Of a stretch of 47,093 bases of DNA, positions 7,977 to 17,233 are shown one piece after another; position 1 is the first letter of the stretch, and each line of letters starts with the position of its first letter. The stretch comes from FCB group bacterium (GTDB lineage Bacteria > Fidelibacterota > Marinisomatia > Marinisomatales > JAADGP01): positions 1 to 47,093 of the forward strand of contig JAADGP010000094.1 in the NCBI GenBank assembly GCA_013152315.1, read 5' to 3'. Under the pieces are notes generated by a model, which did not search any database, was not told the origin of the DNA, and was given only the letters and a program-made list of their open reading frames with translations. The position numbers and the translations under genes were made by a program.

Positions 7977-8723
7977 TTAATTCATGACCATTCCACCGTC
8001 AACCGTAAAGGTTTGTCCGGTGATATAATTTGCTTCATCGGAGGCAAGGAAGTGTACCATTACGGCTATATCCTGTGCCTTACCGATTCTACCTAAAGGT
8101 ATTTGTTTTAACAGTGTTTCCCGGCTTTTTTCCGGCAAATTTGTTGTCATATCGGTTTCAATATAACCGGGCGCGATACAATTTACAGTGATACCCCGCG
8201 CTGCCAGTTCCTTGGCGGCGGCCTTGGTAAGGCCGATTAACCCGGCTTTGGAGGCGGCATAGTTTACTTGTCCGGCATTGCCGATTAATCCCACGATGGA
8301 AGAAATATTGATTATTCTCCCGGATCGTTGTTTCATCATCGGGCGCGTAACCGATTTGACACAATTAAAAGCGCCCTTTAAGTTAATATTTAACACCGTG
8401 TCCCAATCATCTTCCGACATACGCAGGAGCAATGTGTCCCGTGTTATACCGGCGTTATTCACTAATATATCGATACGACCATGACGTTCGATAAGGGACT
8501 TCACTAATTTGTCAACCGATTGTAATTGTGACACATCGCAGGTAAACGCTTCTGCTTTAAAACCCGCCGCGTTAATATCGGCAGCAGCTTTTTCAATTGC
8601 GGATGGGGTTCTGCTGACACATATTACCAACGCTCCGGCTTGTGCCAATTGCTGTGCAATAGCCAGACCGATTCCGCGCGAAGCGCCGGTGACGAGAGCA
8701 ATTTTATCTGCTAAATCAAACAC
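7977..8723 (-). CDS. fabG: 3-oxoacyl-[acyl-carrier-protein] reductase
   Basis: A 248-residue short-chain dehydrogenase that reduces 3-ketoacyl-ACP with NADPH. It has the nucleotide loop TGASRGIG (12-19), the NNAG motif, and the catalytic Ser with Tyr155 and Lys159 in YAASKAG. The C-terminal [13 protein letters not shown] is typical of FabG. The start chosen is GTG at 8723, which overlaps the end of fabD by eight bases and has AGGA eight bases upstream; a TTG at 8729 is the alternative. The operon position between fabD and acpP removes doubt about which SDR this is. Confidence 0.95.
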   Translation of the reverse strand: MFDLADKIALVTGASRGIGLAIAQQLAQAGALVICVSRTPSAIEKAAADINAAGFKAEAFTCDVSQLQSVDKLVKSLIERHGRIDILVNNAGITRDTLLLRMSEDDWDTVLNINLKGAFNCVKSVTRPMMKQRSGRIINISSIVGLIGNAGQVNYAASKAGLIGLTKAAAKELAARGITVNCIAPGYIETDMTTNLPEKSRETLLKQIPLGRIGKAQDIAVMVHFLASDEANYITGQTFTVDGGMVMN

Positions 8724-9639
8724 GATCAAATTCCTGAATAGCTTTTAAATTATCAATACTTTTTATATTTAATCGACGGTTAATCCGACGATTTAACCCC
8801 TGCAACACTTTACCCGGACCGACTTCCAGGAAGTCGGTAATTCCATTTGTGTGCATCCTGGTAATGGTTTCATGCCAGCGAACCGGATTTTCTAACTGTT
8901 GAATCAAACCTGTACGTATTTCTTCACTGTTTTTTATCGGTTTGGCTGTAACGTTTGAGTATACAGGCAAATTAGCGTCCCGAATTTCGATGGAATTCAA
9001 TTTCTCTGCAAGGGCTTCTCGGGCCGGCGCCATGAGCGGTGAATGGAAAGCGCCGCTTACGTTCAGTTCAATTGCTTTCCGGGCGCCCTTATCTTTGGAA
9101 CGGTTCATCGCTTCGTGAACAGCCTTGGTTTCCCCGGAGATTACCACCTGTCCGGGGGCATTGTAATTGGCCGCCACCACGACTCCTCCATCGTAATCTT
9201 CCGAACAAAGTTGTGTTACCTGATCATCATTCAATCCGATGATTGCCGCCATGGTTCCCGGATTAATCTCTCCGGCCTGTTGCATGCTTTCGGCCCGAAG
9301 TTTTACCAGGGTCAGACCGGTCTCATAGTCGAAGGCTCCGGCGATTGTCAGGGCTGAGTATTCCCCCAAACTATGTCCGGCCGCGGCCGCGGGAGTCACT
9401 CCTTTTTCCAGCAGAAGTTGACCGATTATCACACTCACGATATAAATGGCAGGTTGTGTGTTCCGGGTTTGCTTTAACTCTTCCTCCGGACCATTAAAGA
9501 TGATGTCCCGGAGGTTATATCCCATGATTTCGTTGGCCCGGTTGAAATAGTGTTTCCCCAACTCGGTTTCAGAATACAGGTCGACTCCCATTCCAACTTT
9601 TTGGGAAGCCTGACCCGGGAAAAGGAAAGCTAAACTCAA
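8716..9639 (-). CDS. fabD: Malonyl-CoA:ACP transacylase
   Basis: A 307-residue transacylase that loads malonyl groups from CoA onto ACP. The nucleophile Ser90 lies in GHSLGEYSAL, and the partner His199 in SGAFHSPLM. LFPGQASQ at the N-terminus is the family opening motif. The gene begins with TTG at 9639, whose bases overlap the TGA of fabH in a TTGA arrangement, pointing to translational coupling. No ATG occurs near the conserved N-terminus, so the rare start is well supported. Confidence 0.95.
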   Translation of the reverse strand: MSLAFLFPGQASQKVGMGVDLYSETELGKHYFNRANEIMGYNLRDIIFNGPEEELKQTRNTQPAIYIVSVIIGQLLLEKGVTPAAAAGHSLGEYSALTIAGAFDYETGLTLVKLRAESMQQAGEINPGTMAAIIGLNDDQVTQLCSEDYDGGVVVAANYNAPGQVVISGETKAVHEAMNRSKDKGARKAIELNVSGAFHSPLMAPAREALAEKLNSIEIRDANLPVYSNVTAKPIKNSEEIRTGLIQQLENPVRWHETITRMHTNGITDFLEVGPGKVLQGLNRRINRRLNIKSIDNLKAIQEFDRV

Positions 9640-10625
9640 CTGTCAAACCCCCAACGAAACAGCATGCTGCCCCAGGTGAATCCGGCGCCGAAGGCCGCCA
9701 AGAGCAGTAAGTCCCCGGTTTTTAGACGTTTTTCTTCTACGGCTTCGTCTAAACCAATAGGAATCGTGGCCGCGGTTGTGTTGCCGTATTTATTAATATT
9801 AATCAAGACTTGATCATCGGTAAGACCACATCTTTTAGCGGCCGCGTCTATGATCCGCTTATTAGCCTGGTGAGGGATAAATAATTTTATTTCTTTTCCG
9901 GAAATTCCATTCCGTTCCAGAATATCGGCGCAGACTTCCGCCATGCCTTTAACGGCGAACTTGAAAACGATTTTCCCATCCTGCCTGATGTAGTGCATAC
10001 GTTTATCCACGGTTTCGTGGGTAGGTGGATGAAGGCTGCCACCGCCGGGCATGAGTAAATATGCTCCCCCCGATCCATCAGTATGCAAAATGGAATCGAT
10101 GAATCCGTATGAATTTTCAGATGGTTCCAATAGTACCCCGCCGGCGCCGTCCCCGAAAAGAACGCAGGTATTGCGGTCGGTAAAGTCAAGGATTGAACTC
10201 ATGGTGTCGACACCAATAACCATGACTTTTTTATAGCCACCGGATTGGATCAGTCTTGACCCGGTTTCCAGGGCGTATAAAAAGCCGGTACAGGCCCCCG
10301 AGAGATCGAATCCCCAGGCGTTGGTGGCGCCGATATTGTTCTGAACCAACGCGGCGGTGGCCGGGAATAACATATCCGGGGTAACCGTGGCGACGATAAT
10401 CACTTCGATTTCATCCGGATCGCTCCCGGAGCGTTCCAATAAGGTATTGGCAACGTGGGTCGCCATGTGAGATGATGCTTGCCCTTCGGCAACAATGTGT
10501 CGTGTAACAATTCCTGTACGGGTACGAATCCACTCGTCGGAAGTGTCAACCATTTTCTCTAAGTCGGAATTCGTCAAAATCCGTTCTGGTAAATAACGCG
10601 CGGATGCTGTGATGGTTGCTTTCAC
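9636..10625 (-). CDS. fabH: 3-oxoacyl-[acyl-carrier-protein] synthase III
   Basis: A 329-residue KAS III that starts fatty acid synthesis by joining acetyl-CoA (or a branched primer) to malonyl-ACP. The Cys-His-Asn triad is Cys112 (DLSGACTGF), His252 (FIPHQANKRI) and Asn282 (NKYGNTTAA). The start is GTG at 10625, overlapping the plsX stop in a GTGA arrangement. Primer preference, which decides straight or branched chains, cannot be read here. It stands between plsX and fabD as in many bacteria. Confidence 0.95.
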   Translation of the reverse strand: MKATITASARYLPERILTNSDLEKMVDTSDEWIRTRTGIVTRHIVAEGQASSHMATHVANTLLERSGSDPDEIEVIIVATVTPDMLFPATAALVQNNIGATNAWGFDLSGACTGFLYALETGSRLIQSGGYKKVMVIGVDTMSSILDFTDRNTCVLFGDGAGGVLLEPSENSYGFIDSILHTDGSGGAYLLMPGGGSLHPPTHETVDKRMHYIRQDGKIVFKFAVKGMAEVCADILERNGISGKEIKLFIPHQANKRIIDAAAKRCGLTDDQVLININKYGNTTAATIPIGLDEAVEEKRLKTGDLLLLAAFGAGFTWGSMLFRWGFDS

Positions 10626-11626
10626 CGGTTGGCTCCTATATGTTCGGCTAATCCTATTCTTGTGTCTTCAATTAAATTAAAATCAATGCATTTGATTGCA
10701 ACTTGGATGGAATTTTTTATCGACTTGGGGCCGGAGCTTCCGTGGGCAACGATAGAAACACCGTTTACTCCTAACAGAGGCGTTCCCCCGTGTTCTTCAT
10801 AATCAAATTTTTTCCGTATTTCCCTGAAAACCGGTTTGAGGATCAGGGCTCCCAATTGGTAAAAAAGTTTTTTCCGGATTTTGTCCTTTATTTCCGATTC
10901 AAATATACTGATCCAGCTTTCGCCGAATTTTAACAGCGTGTTACCCACGAAACCATCACAAACAAGAACATCGGCCGGGCTGTCCAAAAGGTGTCGGCCT
11001 TCGATATTGCCGATGAAGTTGGGGAGCTCCGCCTTTAGGAGTTGGTGGGTTTCCTGATACAGTTCGCTGCCCTTATTGGGTTCTTCGCCAATATTGATGA
11101 GCCCGATCCGTGGATTTTTACATCCTTCCACGTGTTCGAGGTAATGCGCCGCCATGATGGCAAATTGCAATAAGTGGAGGGGCTTGGCGTCTGGATTGGC
11201 GCCGACGTCACACAGAATCTTACCACGGGTATTGGTGGGAATATAAACGCTTAACGCCGGTCGGTGAACGTTAGGGATACGCCCAAGAAGCAGGAGGGAA
11301 GCGGCAAGCATGGCGCCGGTATTGCCGGCACTGATAAAACCGTCGGCCTGGCCTTCCTTTACGAGCTTTATTCCCCGCACCAGGGATGAATCGGGCTTTG
11401 TTTTGATTACTTTTGAAGCCCGGTCGCTCATACTAACAACCTGGGTTGTGGGAAATATGGATAAACGGTCAGGGATCGGATGCGGCAATTCCTTGTCAAT
11501 AGCCTGCTCGTCTCCGACAAGAATCAATTTAACACTGTCGGGCGTCTCTGAAAGCGCTTGCAACGCTCCCTGAACGATTGCCTCCGGGGCAAAATCACCC
11601 CCCATGGCATCCAGGGCTAATATCAT
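10622..11626 (-). CDS. plsX: Phosphate acyltransferase PlsX
   Basis: A 334-residue enzyme that converts acyl-ACP to acyl-phosphate for phospholipid synthesis, acting at the inner face of the membrane. The family start ALDAMGGDFAPE and the conserved GFISAGNTGAMLA and DVGANPD blocks are present. The ATG at 11626 is preferred because the conserved protein begins exactly there; a longer in-frame reading would overlap rpmF and encode unrelated residues. The ribosome site is weak (GGAG about 13 bases away), so coupling to rpmF translation eight bases upstream is likely. Confidence 0.94.
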   Translation of the reverse strand: MILALDAMGGDFAPEAIVQGALQALSETPDSVKLILVGDEQAIDKELPHPIPDRLSIFPTTQVVSMSDRASKVIKTKPDSSLVRGIKLVKEGQADGFISAGNTGAMLAASLLLLGRIPNVHRPALSVYIPTNTRGKILCDVGANPDAKPLHLLQFAIMAAHYLEHVEGCKNPRIGLINIGEEPNKGSELYQETHQLLKAELPNFIGNIEGRHLLDSPADVLVCDGFVGNTLLKFGESWISIFESEIKDKIRKKLFYQLGALILKPVFREIRKKFDYEEHGGTPLLGVNGVSIVAHGSSGPKSIKNSIQVAIKCIDFNLIEDTRIGLAEHIGANR

Positions 11627-11633
11627 TATAGAG

Positions 11634-11816
11634 TTATGACTCCGTCGGGGAAATGACTGGGCGACCGCGATAATAACCGCAATTAGGGCAGGCACGATGG
11701 GGCATCTTGGTCTGCCCACATTGAGGACATGTCATATATGCCACTGTGGCTGCTTTATAGTGTGTCCGGCGTTTCCTGCTACGGGCTTTAGATTGTCGTT
11801 TCTTAGGTAATGCCAT
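11634..11816 (-). CDS. rpmF: 50S ribosomal protein L32
   Basis: A 60-residue basic ribosomal protein. It opens with ALPKKRQSKARSRKRR and has a zinc ribbon of two CxxC pairs, CPQC and CPNC. It therefore belongs to the zinc-binding form of L32 and not to the cysteine-free paralogue made under zinc shortage in some bacteria. AAGGAG lies five bases before the ATG. The yceD-rpmF-plsX order is the widely conserved arrangement. Confidence 0.97.
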   Translation of the reverse strand: MALPKKRQSKARSRKRRTHYKAATVAYMTCPQCGQTKMPHRACPNCGYYRGRPVISPTES

Positions 11817-11852
11817 TAATGCTCCTTAAAGTCTTTAATACCGATAAAATCG

Positions 11853-12350
11853 TCATCTGATTAATTTTTCAAGAGCTCCCCAAGGATTAGCGCCTTGGCG
11901 GGTCTCGCAAGTACAGGTATGCTTATTTTTATTGATACCACAGTGAGGACAAAGCCCCTGGCAATCTTCTTTGCACAATTTTTTCATAGGTTCTTCCAAA
12001 GCAACCAAATCATGAAAAACAGGATTAAGATCGATTTCCTCCATCGTATAGGGAAACCAGATAATGTCTGCTTCGGTTGCGCTGATAAGCTGATCGTTCG
12101 CGGTAAGCCATAATTCGAATTCAGCGTTACAAGCCCGCCGGTAATCTTCCAAACAGCGGTCACAAATTTCTATAAACGGTATTGAAATTATTCCTATTAA
12201 TTTGAACCCATCCGGAATGGGCTCGGAAGTGATTTCACACCGGATCGAATCCTTATAGAAATTGAGACCATCCAGCACAGGGGAGTCCGTTGGAATGTCA
12301 AAGAGCTTATGCTGGATTCCCCCTGCTAATTCGGAACGTAACAGCTTCAT
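11853..12350 (-). CDS. YceD/DUF177 family protein
   Basis: A 165-residue member of the DUF177 family, which is almost always encoded directly before rpmF. It has the family CDRCLEDY motif near the middle and a Cys-rich end (LCKEDCQGLCPHCG, then HTCTC) that may bind a metal. In plants a relative is needed for 23S rRNA accumulation, so a role in ribosome assembly is likely. It is the first gene of the lipid operon here. The 89 bases between it and the upstream membrane-protein gene could carry the operon promoter, but no confident -10/-35 pair was found. Confidence 0.88.
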   Translation of the reverse strand: MKLLRSELAGGIQHKLFDIPTDSPVLDGLNFYKDSIRCEITSEPIPDGFKLIGIISIPFIEICDRCLEDYRRACNAEFELWLTANDQLISATEADIIWFPYTMEEIDLNPVFHDLVALEEPMKKLCKEDCQGLCPHCGINKNKHTCTCETRQGANPWGALEKLIR

Positions 12351-12439
12351 TTTTAGCCCGGAAAAGTACCGCTTTATCTCAGTTTATACAAGCACAAATA
12401 GAAGATCTATCCGCGCTATTTTTGATATAAATTTACGCT

Positions 12440-13714
12440 TTAGTTCGTATCAGAAGAAGCAGCGTTTTCGTCGCCGTTATTATTTTTTTCGCTATCATCG
12501 GAATCGTTATCATCCGCTGTTTCTTTTTCGGAATCATCCTCGTCCGAAGATCCGTCTTCGTCCTCTTCTTCCTCTTCCGCCAGTTCCTCTTCATCTTTGC
12601 GTTCCAATAGATTATCATCATCGGAACGTTTCTTAAAGATTACAAACATAAGTGTTTCACCTACGGATAAAATTGATAATCCGTAGGAGACTACCGACAT
12701 CAACAACAGGAATAAGAATATCGCAATAATGACTCCCGCCGCTATTTCGGTTCCGTTAAGACTGGCAGTGGTAACCGGTACGGAACTCGGAAAAGCATGC
12801 CCGAATAATTCATTACAGGAATATCCGAAAAAAGTAACCGAATCGCACAAGGAACGGGGATTGATTACGGAAGCCGCCCAACTCGTGATCTTCGCCAGCT
12901 TTGCTCCCGTTAACCAGTCTAACCCGAACATATTATGTATCCATTCCAGACCGAAAACGATGTTGATTAGTTTGAAAGCGCCGATCCAGAATAGTTTGAA
13001 AACCTGGATTCCCAAATAGGCCAAAGGCAGCAACAGGACGTGATAGAGAATGATTCGCCAGGGTTGAGACCAGGTGATGGAATAGCTCTGGAAAACGGTG
13101 CCCATGGTGTCTTCTTCATAGGCGGCGACGATTGCCGGTGTGTAAATGAAAGAGATTAACAAGACGATACCCGTGTAAACCGTAAACACGGAGCCGAAAA
13201 AGTATAAGAGATACGGCAGGGCGAACAGGAATTCACCAAGGTAGGGAATATTCCCGAACAAAGCAAATACGGCGGCCATAATTACAAAAAAGATGACAAT
13301 CAGTAGAATTGACACGGAAGTGAAAATAACCGGATGCCAATGTTTCTTTAAATATTCCCAGGCATCTTTGGACGAATAAAACTCATCGCCCTTGAGTTGT
13401 TTATAGGTCACCCGGGCCACTGCCGTGCAGGACAGGTTAAGCGTGAAAAACCAAAAAATGATCCCTACCCAATAAACAATATATCCGAACCAACTCAGGG
13501 GTTCACAGACCAGATAAGGATACAGACCGTATCGTCCCCAGGCTTCGCTAAAACCGACTCCGGAAAATCCTAACGCCAGGTACGATAAAACCCAGTAAAC
13601 CGCGAAGCCGATAATGTTTCCTATTAAAAAGATCCAGATTTTTTTACCACTCAGAGCGAGCCGTGGTGCGCGGAATATATCCCGCACATCAAAATAGAGT
13701 TTCATAGGTCCCAT
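12440..13714 (-). CDS. Multi-pass membrane protein with long acidic tail, function unknown
   Basis: A 424-residue integral membrane protein that I do not recognise. Hydrophobic segments fall at about 25-50, 75-95, 128-153, 160-195 (likely two), 221-255 and 324-358. The C-terminal 60 residues (about 365-424) are almost entirely Asp, Glu, Ser, Asn and Lys, a low-complexity acidic tail. Part of the layout resembles DUF4013-like or YIP1-like membrane proteins, but no motif settles this. GAGG lies eight bases before the ATG at 13714. It is 17 bases downstream of the SPOR lipoprotein gene and probably co-transcribed with it, which suggests an envelope role. The tail could bind cations or a basic partner. 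Confidence 0.6.
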   Translation of the reverse strand: MGPMKLYFDVRDIFRAPRLALSGKKIWIFLIGNIIGFAVYWVLSYLALGFSGVGFSEAWGRYGLYPYLVCEPLSWFGYIVYWVGIIFWFFTLNLSCTAVARVTYKQLKGDEFYSSKDAWEYLKKHWHPVIFTSVSILLIVIFFVIMAAVFALFGNIPYLGEFLFALPYLLYFFGSVFTVYTGIVLLISFIYTPAIVAAYEEDTMGTVFQSYSITWSQPWRIILYHVLLLPLAYLGIQVFKLFWIGAFKLINIVFGLEWIHNMFGLDWLTGAKLAKITSWAASVINPRSLCDSVTFFGYSCNELFGHAFPSSVPVTTASLNGTEIAAGVIIAIFLFLLLMSVVSYGLSILSVGETLMFVIFKKRSDDDNLLERKDEEELAEEEEEDEDGSSDEDDSEKETADDNDSDDSEKNNNGDENAASSDTN

Positions 13715-13731
13715 GTTATTTACCTCTAAGT

Positions 13732-14601
13732 TTAACGGTTGGTTTTTGTTTGGTTTTCAAGGCGGACAAAGTCAACCCAGGTAGGCGCGTTCCGGAATTT
13801 TGCGATTGCCTTAGCCACCGCAGCCGCCGTTTCACGGTTTTCATAACTTCCGACCCTGACCCGATACCACAGGTCGTCCGTTTCTTTAAAATAGGCTTTT
13901 TGAATATACGCGTCGAAACCGGCTTCGATTAATTCGGCGGCAACGACTTCGGCATCCTTCAGGGTCTTTTTTGCCGCCACTTGAATGGTAAACCGGTTTT
14001 TATCATAGGGAATCGATGCTCCGGGAACAGGCTTTTTCGGAACCGGTTTGGATTTAACAACCGGTTTGGTTGCTTTGGCAGCCGCCTCTTCGGTAATGGT
14101 TTTAACAGCCGGCTTTGGTGTTTCAATCGTTACGGATTCCGAAAGTGGCTCGGTATCTTCCTCAATTTCTTCATTCAGCCATTCTTCTTCGCCGGCGACG
14201 GGCACTTTCCCGGCAAGAGTGTCTTCACCGGAGCGTTCCTTTTCGCCGGCATACGATTCCTCGGTGTTTTCTTCACCGGGGAGAATATTGAAGGTAAAGG
14301 ATTGCGTAGAGAGCTCATCGCCATATTGAAATATACTTACCTGGAAGGTATACTTACCCTCCGCGTCCGGAATGAACGTAACCTCGGAACTATCCCCGGA
14401 AAATTCCAGGTCGTGGACGCTGAGGAGGCTGGCATCCGGTTGATCCGTAATTTCCCAGACAAAATCGAAATCGTCACCTTCGTCCGGCAATTCGGCAATT
14501 ATCTGGTATGCCTTACCCACATAACCTTCTCCTTCTTTTTGGCCGCAGCTATAGATGAACAGGAGGAATAAGGGTAAAATTATGAGAAAACGGTATTTCA
14601 T
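13732..14601 (-). CDS. SPOR-domain lipoprotein
   Basis: A 289-residue secreted protein. Residues 1-18 form a signal peptide ending in a lipobox-like IYSC, so Cys19 is the likely lipid-modified residue. Residues about 28-107 look like a PKD/Ig-like beta domain (repeated aromatic and acidic strands, DAEGKYTFQVSI). A Glu-rich then Pro/Lys-rich linker follows (110-200), and a SPOR domain at 203-279 that in known proteins binds peptidoglycan stripped of stem peptides at the division site. The ATG at 14601 gives a clean signal peptide; a GTG at 14628 would add nine residues and has no ribosome site. It is followed closely by the unknown membrane-protein gene. It may act in division or wall remodelling, inferred from the SPOR domain. 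Confidence 0.8.
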   Translation of the reverse strand: MKYRFLIILPLFLLFIYSCGQKEGEGYVGKAYQIIAELPDEGDDFDFVWEITDQPDASLLSVHDLEFSGDSSEVTFIPDAEGKYTFQVSIFQYGDELSTQSFTFNILPGEENTEESYAGEKERSGEDTLAGKVPVAGEEEWLNEEIEEDTEPLSESVTIETPKPAVKTITEEAAAKATKPVVKSKPVPKKPVPGASIPYDKNRFTIQVAAKKTLKDAEVVAAELIEAGFDAYIQKAYFKETDDLWYRVRVGSYENRETAAAVAKAIAKFRNAPTWVDFVRLENQTKTNR

Positions 14602-14683
14602 TGTAAGAATAGTTGTTTTTTTATGCACTTAAGCCAATGGAATTTGGTCGGTAGGGATGAAAAATGCAATTCGAATTTGTACT

Positions 14684-15109
14684 TTACTCGTTTGCAATCA
14701 ATTCCGCTTCGGAAAAGAAGAAAGCAATCTCCTTGATCGCATTTTCATCGCTGTCGGAGCCATGAACGGCATTTTCCCCCAGGCTGGTGGCAAAATCTTT
14801 GCGGATTGTACCTTCGGCGGCATCGGCGGGGTTGGTCGCACCGATGGTTTCACGCCAGGCGGAAACCGCCTGTTCCTTTTCGAGCGCCAATACCATGCAG
14901 GGCGCTGAAGACATGAAGGTGGTCAGTTCCTCATAAAAAGGTTTACCACGGTGGATGGCGTAAAATCCTTCAGCCTGGGCTTTGGTCATTTTTAACAGTC
15001 GTGCTCCTAAAATTGTAAAACCTGCTTTAATAATACGATCATAAATTAATCCGGTATAGCCATTTTTTATAGCATCAGGTTTAATAATCGCAAGCGTTCG
15101 GTTTCCCAT
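14684..15109 (-). CDS. ndk: Nucleoside diphosphate kinase
   Basis: A 141-residue kinase that transfers the gamma-phosphate between nucleoside triphosphates and diphosphates. The phosphohistidine is His116 in ENAVHGSDS, and the IIKPDA opening motif is present. The ATG at 15109 is preferred over 15115 because GAGG then has nine-base spacing. It follows sucD by 27 bases, so it may use GTP/ATP from succinyl-CoA synthetase, an association seen in several bacteria. Confidence 0.95.
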   Translation of the reverse strand: MGNRTLAIIKPDAIKNGYTGLIYDRIIKAGFTILGARLLKMTKAQAEGFYAIHRGKPFYEELTTFMSSAPCMVLALEKEQAVSAWRETIGATNPADAAEGTIRKDFATSLGENAVHGSDSDENAIKEIAFFFSEAELIANE

Positions 15110-15136
15110 AGTCATATACCTCTGTACTTTTGAAAA

Positions 15137-16018
15137 TTAAGAATTTGATTTAAGTGCTTCCGCCATGGTCTGACCAATATCAGCCGGGTTGGTTACTACC
15201 CGGATATTGGCGTTTTTCAAGACCGCCATTTTTTCCGCCGCGGTTCCTTTGCCACCGGCGATAATCGCTCCGGCGTGTCCCATCCGACGTCCGGGCGGGG
15301 CTGTTTGGCCGGCAATGAAAGCGACGATTGGTTTCGTAAAGTTGTGGTCAATCACCCATTGCGCCGATTCTTCTTCCGCGGTTCCGCCGATTTCCCCGAT
15401 CATCACGATGCCCTCGGTTTCGTCATCCGCGGCGAACAGTTCCAGAAGATCGATAAAGGTGGTGCCGATAATCGGATCACCGCCGATTCCGATGGAAGTC
15501 GATTGTCCCAACCCAAAGGCGCTGATCTGATGAACGGCCTCATACGTTAAGGTGCCTGATCGGGACATAATTGCCACCGTACCGGGAGTATGTATGAATC
15601 CGGGCATGATTCCGACTTTTGCCTGGCCGGGGGTGATTACACCCGGACAATTCGGTCCCACCAAACGGGTGGATTTATTTTTTAAATAGTTATTTACCGT
15701 CACCATGTCTTTGATCGGAATACCTTCGGTAATACAAATAATTAATTGGATACCGGCATCCGCCGCTTCCATAATCGCATCGGCGGCGAAAGCCGGCGGT
15801 ACGAAAATTATCGACGTGTTGGCATTCGTCTGATCGATCGCGTCGGCTACGGTATTGAATACCGGGACTCCCAGGTGTGTTTGACCCCCCTTACCGGGCG
15901 TGACGCCCCCGACGACATGGGTGCCATATTCAATCATTTGCCGGCCATGAAAGGAACCCTCTTGTCCCGTTATGCCCTGAATAATCAAGCGCGTGTCATT
16001 ATTCACTAAAATGCTCAT
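15137..16018 (-). CDS. sucD: Succinyl-CoA synthetase, alpha subunit
   Basis: A 293-residue subunit carrying the CoA-binding fold (residues about 1-120, with GITGQEG) and the phosphohistidine His248 in [10 protein letters not shown]. With SucC it makes ATP or GTP from succinyl-CoA in the citric acid cycle. It overlaps the sucC stop by four bases (ATGA), giving coupled synthesis of the two subunits. The PNCPGVI and SRSGTLTYE motifs are as expected. Nucleotide preference is not decidable from the sequence alone. Confidence 0.95.
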   Translation of the reverse strand: MSILVNNDTRLIIQGITGQEGSFHGRQMIEYGTHVVGGVTPGKGGQTHLGVPVFNTVADAIDQTNANTSIIFVPPAFAADAIMEAADAGIQLIICITEGIPIKDMVTVNNYLKNKSTRLVGPNCPGVITPGQAKVGIMPGFIHTPGTVAIMSRSGTLTYEAVHQISAFGLGQSTSIGIGGDPIIGTTFIDLLELFAADDETEGIVMIGEIGGTAEEESAQWVIDHNFTKPIVAFIAGQTAPPGRRMGHAGAIIAGGKGTAAEKMAVLKNANIRVVTNPADIGQTMAEALKSNS

Positions 16019-17187
16019 TTTGCCTCCGTTACTGCTGCCTTTACGGCCTTTTGCGCTGCATCTTTGAAACTGGTCGATACGATGAAATCCAACGGTGAAT
16101 TATTCAGTAGATCAGCGGCTTCCTTGGCGTTGGTGCCTTCCAAACGAATAATCACCGGTTCTTCCACGGCCACGGTTTGCATGGCTTTGATGACTCCCTG
16201 GGCTACGCGGTCACAGCGGACAATCCCTCCGAAGATGTTGATCAGGATGGATTTCACGTTCGGGTCGGACAAGATAATTTTGAATCCGTCGGCGACCGAT
16301 TCCGGATTGGCTACGCCGCCCACGTCGAGAAAATTTGCCGGTTCGCCGCCGTACAACTTAATGATATCCATCGTGGCCATTGCCAGACCGGCACCGTTTA
16401 CCATGCAGCCGACATTGCCATCCAATTTAATGTAGTTGAGTTTGTACTTGCTGGCTTCGACTTCCGCCGGATTTTCTTCCGAAATGTCCCGCAAGTCCAG
16501 CACCTCCTTATGACGAAACAGCCCATTGTCGTCGAAGTTGATTTTTGCGTCCAGCGCCAACACGTGGTTATCATCCGTAACCACCAGGGGGTTTATTTCT
16601 ATGAGAGAGCAATCCTTGGCCTGAAAAACCGACCAGAGGGCCATGAATATTTTTACGGCATGTTTTACTTGTTCTCCCTCAAGCTCCAATGCAAAAGCCA
16701 ATTTCCTGGCCTGGAAGGGGAGTAAACCGGTTGATGGGTCAATCCATTCCTTTATGATCCTTTCCGGGGCCTCGGCGGCGACTTTCTCGATTTCGACGCC
16801 ACCTTCGGTGGAAACCATAAATACGTATTTACCAACAGTCCTGTCCAGTACGATCCCGGCGTATAATTCCCGACGAATATTAATTCCCGATTCGATAAGC
16901 AAACGCTGGACGATTTTACCCTTCGGACCGGTCTGGTGAGTTACCAGGCGCATTCCCAACATTGATTGGGCTACCTCGCGCACCTCGTCCCTGCTATGCG
17001 CCAGTTTAACGCCTCCGCCTTTTCCCCGACCGCCGGCATGGATTTGAGCCTTGACAACGACGGTCTTTGATTTCAATTTGTCATAGGCCTCCAGTGCTTC
17101 CTCAACACTGAAAGCGGGATATCCTTCCGGTATGGCGACACCATAGGCCCGGAATAGTTCTTTTGCCTGGTATTCATGTATCTTCAA
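16015..17187 (-). CDS. sucC: Succinyl-CoA synthetase, beta subunit
   Basis: A 390-residue beta subunit with an ATP-grasp nucleotide-binding domain (about 1-240, beginning [12 protein letters not shown] and with the [11 protein letters not shown] loop) and a CoA-ligase-like C-terminal domain with GGIVRCD. It pairs with SucD, whose gene overlaps it by four bases. It starts with TTG at 17187, with AAGGAG six bases upstream; no ATG lies at the conserved N-terminus, so the rare start is convincing. Confidence 0.95.
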   Translation of the reverse strand: MKIHEYQAKELFRAYGVAIPEGYPAFSVEEALEAYDKLKSKTVVVKAQIHAGGRGKGGGVKLAHSRDEVREVAQSMLGMRLVTHQTGPKGKIVQRLLIESGINIRRELYAGIVLDRTVGKYVFMVSTEGGVEIEKVAAEAPERIIKEWIDPSTGLLPFQARKLAFALELEGEQVKHAVKIFMALWSVFQAKDCSLIEINPLVVTDDNHVLALDAKINFDDNGLFRHKEVLDLRDISEENPAEVEASKYKLNYIKLDGNVGCMVNGAGLAMATMDIIKLYGGEPANFLDVGGVANPESVADGFKIILSDPNVKSILINIFGGIVRCDRVAQGVIKAMQTVAVEEPVIIRLEGTNAKEAADLLNNSPLDFIVSTSFKDAAQKAVKAAVTEAK

Positions 17188-17233
17188 AGTCTTCTCCTTA
17201 TATTATAATAAAAGTATGGATTGAAATCATGGT

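Noticed and set aside
10622-11719. Longer PlsX starting at 11719
   Set aside because: The extra 31 residues overlap rpmF and are not PlsX-like; the family start is at 11626.
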